Shown in pieces: positions 62,687 to 64,000 of a stretch of DNA of 64,000 nt. The stretch is from an uncultured Clostridia bacterium (GTDB lineage: Bacteria; Bacillota; Clostridia; TANB77; CAG-508). Within the stretch, counting starts at the first letter, position 1; the number at the start of each line of letters is the position of its first letter. The notes below the pieces were generated by a model. That model was not told where the DNA came from and did no database searches. It saw only the letters and a list, made by a program, of their open reading frames with translations. A program made the position numbers and the translations under genes. The stretch covers positions 62,001 to 126,000 of the forward strand of contig CAKPMJ010000001.1 in the NCBI GenBank assembly GCA_934167965.1, written 5' to 3'.

Positions 62687-63514
62687 ATGGATAATAGAGC
62701 AATTGGAATGTTTGATTCTGGAATTGGTGGAATCAACGTATATAAAGAAATTAAAAAAGTGTTGCCATATGAGCAAATAATATATTTGGGAGATACAAAG
62801 AGATTTCCTTATGGAAATAAAACCAAAGAAGAAATAATTCAAATATCAAGAGAAAACATAGAATTTTTAATTTCAAAAAATGTAAAATGTATTGTAATAG
62901 CCTGTGGGACAGCGACAAGCCAAGCATTAGATATTGTTGCAAAAGAATATGATATTCCAATAATAGGCATAATAATGCCAACCATTGAATATGTAAAAGA
63001 AACGGTAAAAGACAATGAAATTATAGGTGTAATTGCAACAAAAGGATCTATAAGAAGCAAACAATGGGAAAATAGATTAATTGATAATATTCCAAGTATA
63101 AAAATAATTTCTAAAGCAACCCCATTGTTAGCTGATATTGCAGAAGAAGGCAAAATAGATGAAGAAGAAAGCAAAGTGATAATTCATGAATATATGAAAG
63201 ATTTTGAAAATATTGATAGATTGATTCTAGGCTGCACTCATTATCCATTATTTAGAAGACTGATAGAAAATGAGTTAAATAATAAAGTAGAGATAATTGA
63301 TATTGGAATAAATGCAGCAAACTTTTTAAGTAAAAGATTTAGAACTGATGGGATGAATGCAAATTCAACAATCAAAAAAGATACAATTTATTTAACTAGT
63401 ATAAAAGAGAATCTAAATCAATATGGAAGAATATTATTTAATAGAGAAAATATCGAAAAAGATTTTGAAGAAGAAAAATATAAAAATCAAGTTATATTTA
63501 AAGTAGAAATTTAA
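62687..63514 (+). CDS. murI: Glutamate racemase
   Basis: The enzyme is 275 residues. Catalytic Cys residues are in VIACGTATSQAL (about 71) and LILGCTHYPLF (about 184). The N-terminal FDSGIGGINVYKEI and PYGNKTKEEI motifs are typical. It makes D-glutamate for peptidoglycan. It lies in a pair with the L,D-transpeptidase gene. Confidence 0.96.
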   Translation: MDNRAIGMFDSGIGGINVYKEIKKVLPYEQIIYLGDTKRFPYGNKTKEEIIQISRENIEFLISKNVKCIVIACGTATSQALDIVAKEYDIPIIGIIMPTIEYVKETVKDNEIIGVIATKGSIRSKQWENRLIDNIPSIKIISKATPLLADIAEEGKIDEEESKVIIHEYMKDFENIDRLILGCTHYPLFRRLIENELNNKVEIIDIGINAANFLSKRFRTDGMNANSTIKKDTIYLTSIKENLNQYGRILFNRENIEKDFEEEKYKNQVIFKVEI

Positions 63515-63525
63515 AATAAAATAGA

Positions 63526-63554
63526 TTGACTTATTAATAAGAAAATATTAAAAT
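63526..63554 (+). promoter_or_regulatory. Promoter for the last gene
   Basis: TTGACT, 17 bases, TAAAAT, about 40 bases before the start. Confidence 0.65.
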
Positions 63555-63593
63555 AGAAGTATAAATATTTTTATTTTTTAAGGGGATGAAATA

Positions 63594-64000
63594 ATGAAGA
63601 AAAATTTGAAATTTAAATTAGTAATTGCTGCAATATTACTAATTGCATTAATATTCTTAGTTGGAGGGAATGTTAAAGCAGCCAATATTGAGAAAATATT
63701 AATAAATCCAGCATACGAAAATGAGTTTTCAAAAGAAGAAAAAGAAATAATTACAAAAGAGTTAGAAGATACAAAAAATAATTCTAAAGATTCTAAGAAA
63801 AGAGCAAGAACATATAATGATGTAATATATACTGAGAATAATTATAATGACCTAATGAAAGTTATGCAAAATGCTTTTGTCAGTAGAAATGGTACAATAA
63901 CTATTATGTATAAATGCAGTAAAAGGGATGACTCTATTCTTGATAAAATAATTGAAGATGCAATGTCAGAACAATATGCGAATTCAAATAATAAGGCGGG
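63594..64000 (+). CDS. Secreted protein, 3' end outside the window
   Basis: ATG with AGGGGAT 7 bases upstream; the frame is open to the window edge (135 codons). The N-terminus is a signal peptide (KFKLVIAAILLIALIFLVGG, cleavage near VKAA). The visible mature part is charged and contains IEKILINPAYENEFSKEEKE and a segment TITIMYKCSKRDDSIL that resembles the N-terminal part of secreted transglutaminase-like proteins. That is a guess from style only; no catalytic motif is reached. Confidence 0.7.
   Translation, partial: MKKNLKFKLVIAAILLIALIFLVGGNVKAANIEKILINPAYENEFSKEEKEIITKELEDTKNNSKDSKKRARTYNDVIYTENNYNDLMKVMQNAFVSRNGTITIMYKCSKRDDSILDKIIEDAMSEQYANSNNKA

Overview
The window is visibly AT-rich, with AGA arginine codons, consensus sigma-A promoters (TTGACa-N17-TATAAT) and AGGAGG-type ribosome binding sites. 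It reads as the chromosome of a low-GC, probably spore-forming Clostridia-type Firmicute. Sporulation-associated genes (spoIIP, ytxC, a SpoVB-type flippase, a CtpB-type protease) and KGITLIALVITI-type prepilins support this. Genus and species cannot be fixed from the window alone.

Layout. 1-6.8 kb: end of a VWA surface protein, secD/secF-like genes, greA, rlmH and two unknown genes. 6.9-16 kb: half a transketolase, a membrane exporter, tsaE-tsaB-rimI on the minus strand, then a cell-division/wall operon ftsE-ftsX-two M23 hydrolases-ctpA-pgsA. 16-20.8 kb: a TetR/ABC efflux locus with a symmetric divergent promoter, a ZIP metal transporter and a small membrane protein. 20.8-23.5 kb: two tandem prepilin cassettes. 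23.6-37.3 kb: glycosyltransferase, ylbF, yqeG, prepilin peptidase, pepP, efp, nudix, miaB, mutS (frameshifted), a CobW-type GTPase and rlmN. 37.3-40 kb: two more prepilin cassettes. 40-49.4 kb: SpoVB-like flippase, ytxC, recJ, relA, MBL hydrolase, spoIIP (frameshifted), carD and tRNA-Leu. 49.4-51.4 kb: a small accessory patch with a broken transposase, a TnpV-like gene and a foreign-looking zinc-finger gene. 51.4-64 kb: an amino-acid-dehydrogenase-like gene, der, mgtE, tsaD, phosphoesterase, recG, a second tRNA-Leu, rlmD-type methyltransferase (frameshifted), 5'-nucleotidase, L,D-transpeptidase, murI and the start of a secreted protein.

The most unusual content is the four prepilin cassettes. 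Each starts with the same module: a strong promoter, a short leader ORF with its own ribosome binding site, a (CA)n microsatellite read as His-Thr repeats (three of four), and a long terminator hairpin, followed by a prepilin gene. In one reading frame after the repeat, all four leaders stay open through the 5' arm and loop of the terminator and end in YYDTG or YYDTR. In the other two frames (checked in cassette 1) translation stops well before it. Repeat number modulo three could therefore set whether a ribosome runs into the terminator, making a slippage-driven on/off attenuator. Three cassettes encode prepilins fused to dockerin-like or related domains. The fourth encodes a prepilin fused to a formylglycine-enzyme/C-type-lectin-like domain whose last 45 or so codons have the composition of a diversity-generating-retroelement variable region. 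No reverse transcriptase or template repeat is in the window. A prepilin peptidase is encoded 3-4 kb downstream of the first pair.

Three conserved genes (mutS, spoIIP, rlmD-type) each carry a single +1 frameshift, two of them in homopolymers. These are either assembly errors or signs of a slippage-prone mutator state, which would bear directly on the microsatellite switches.
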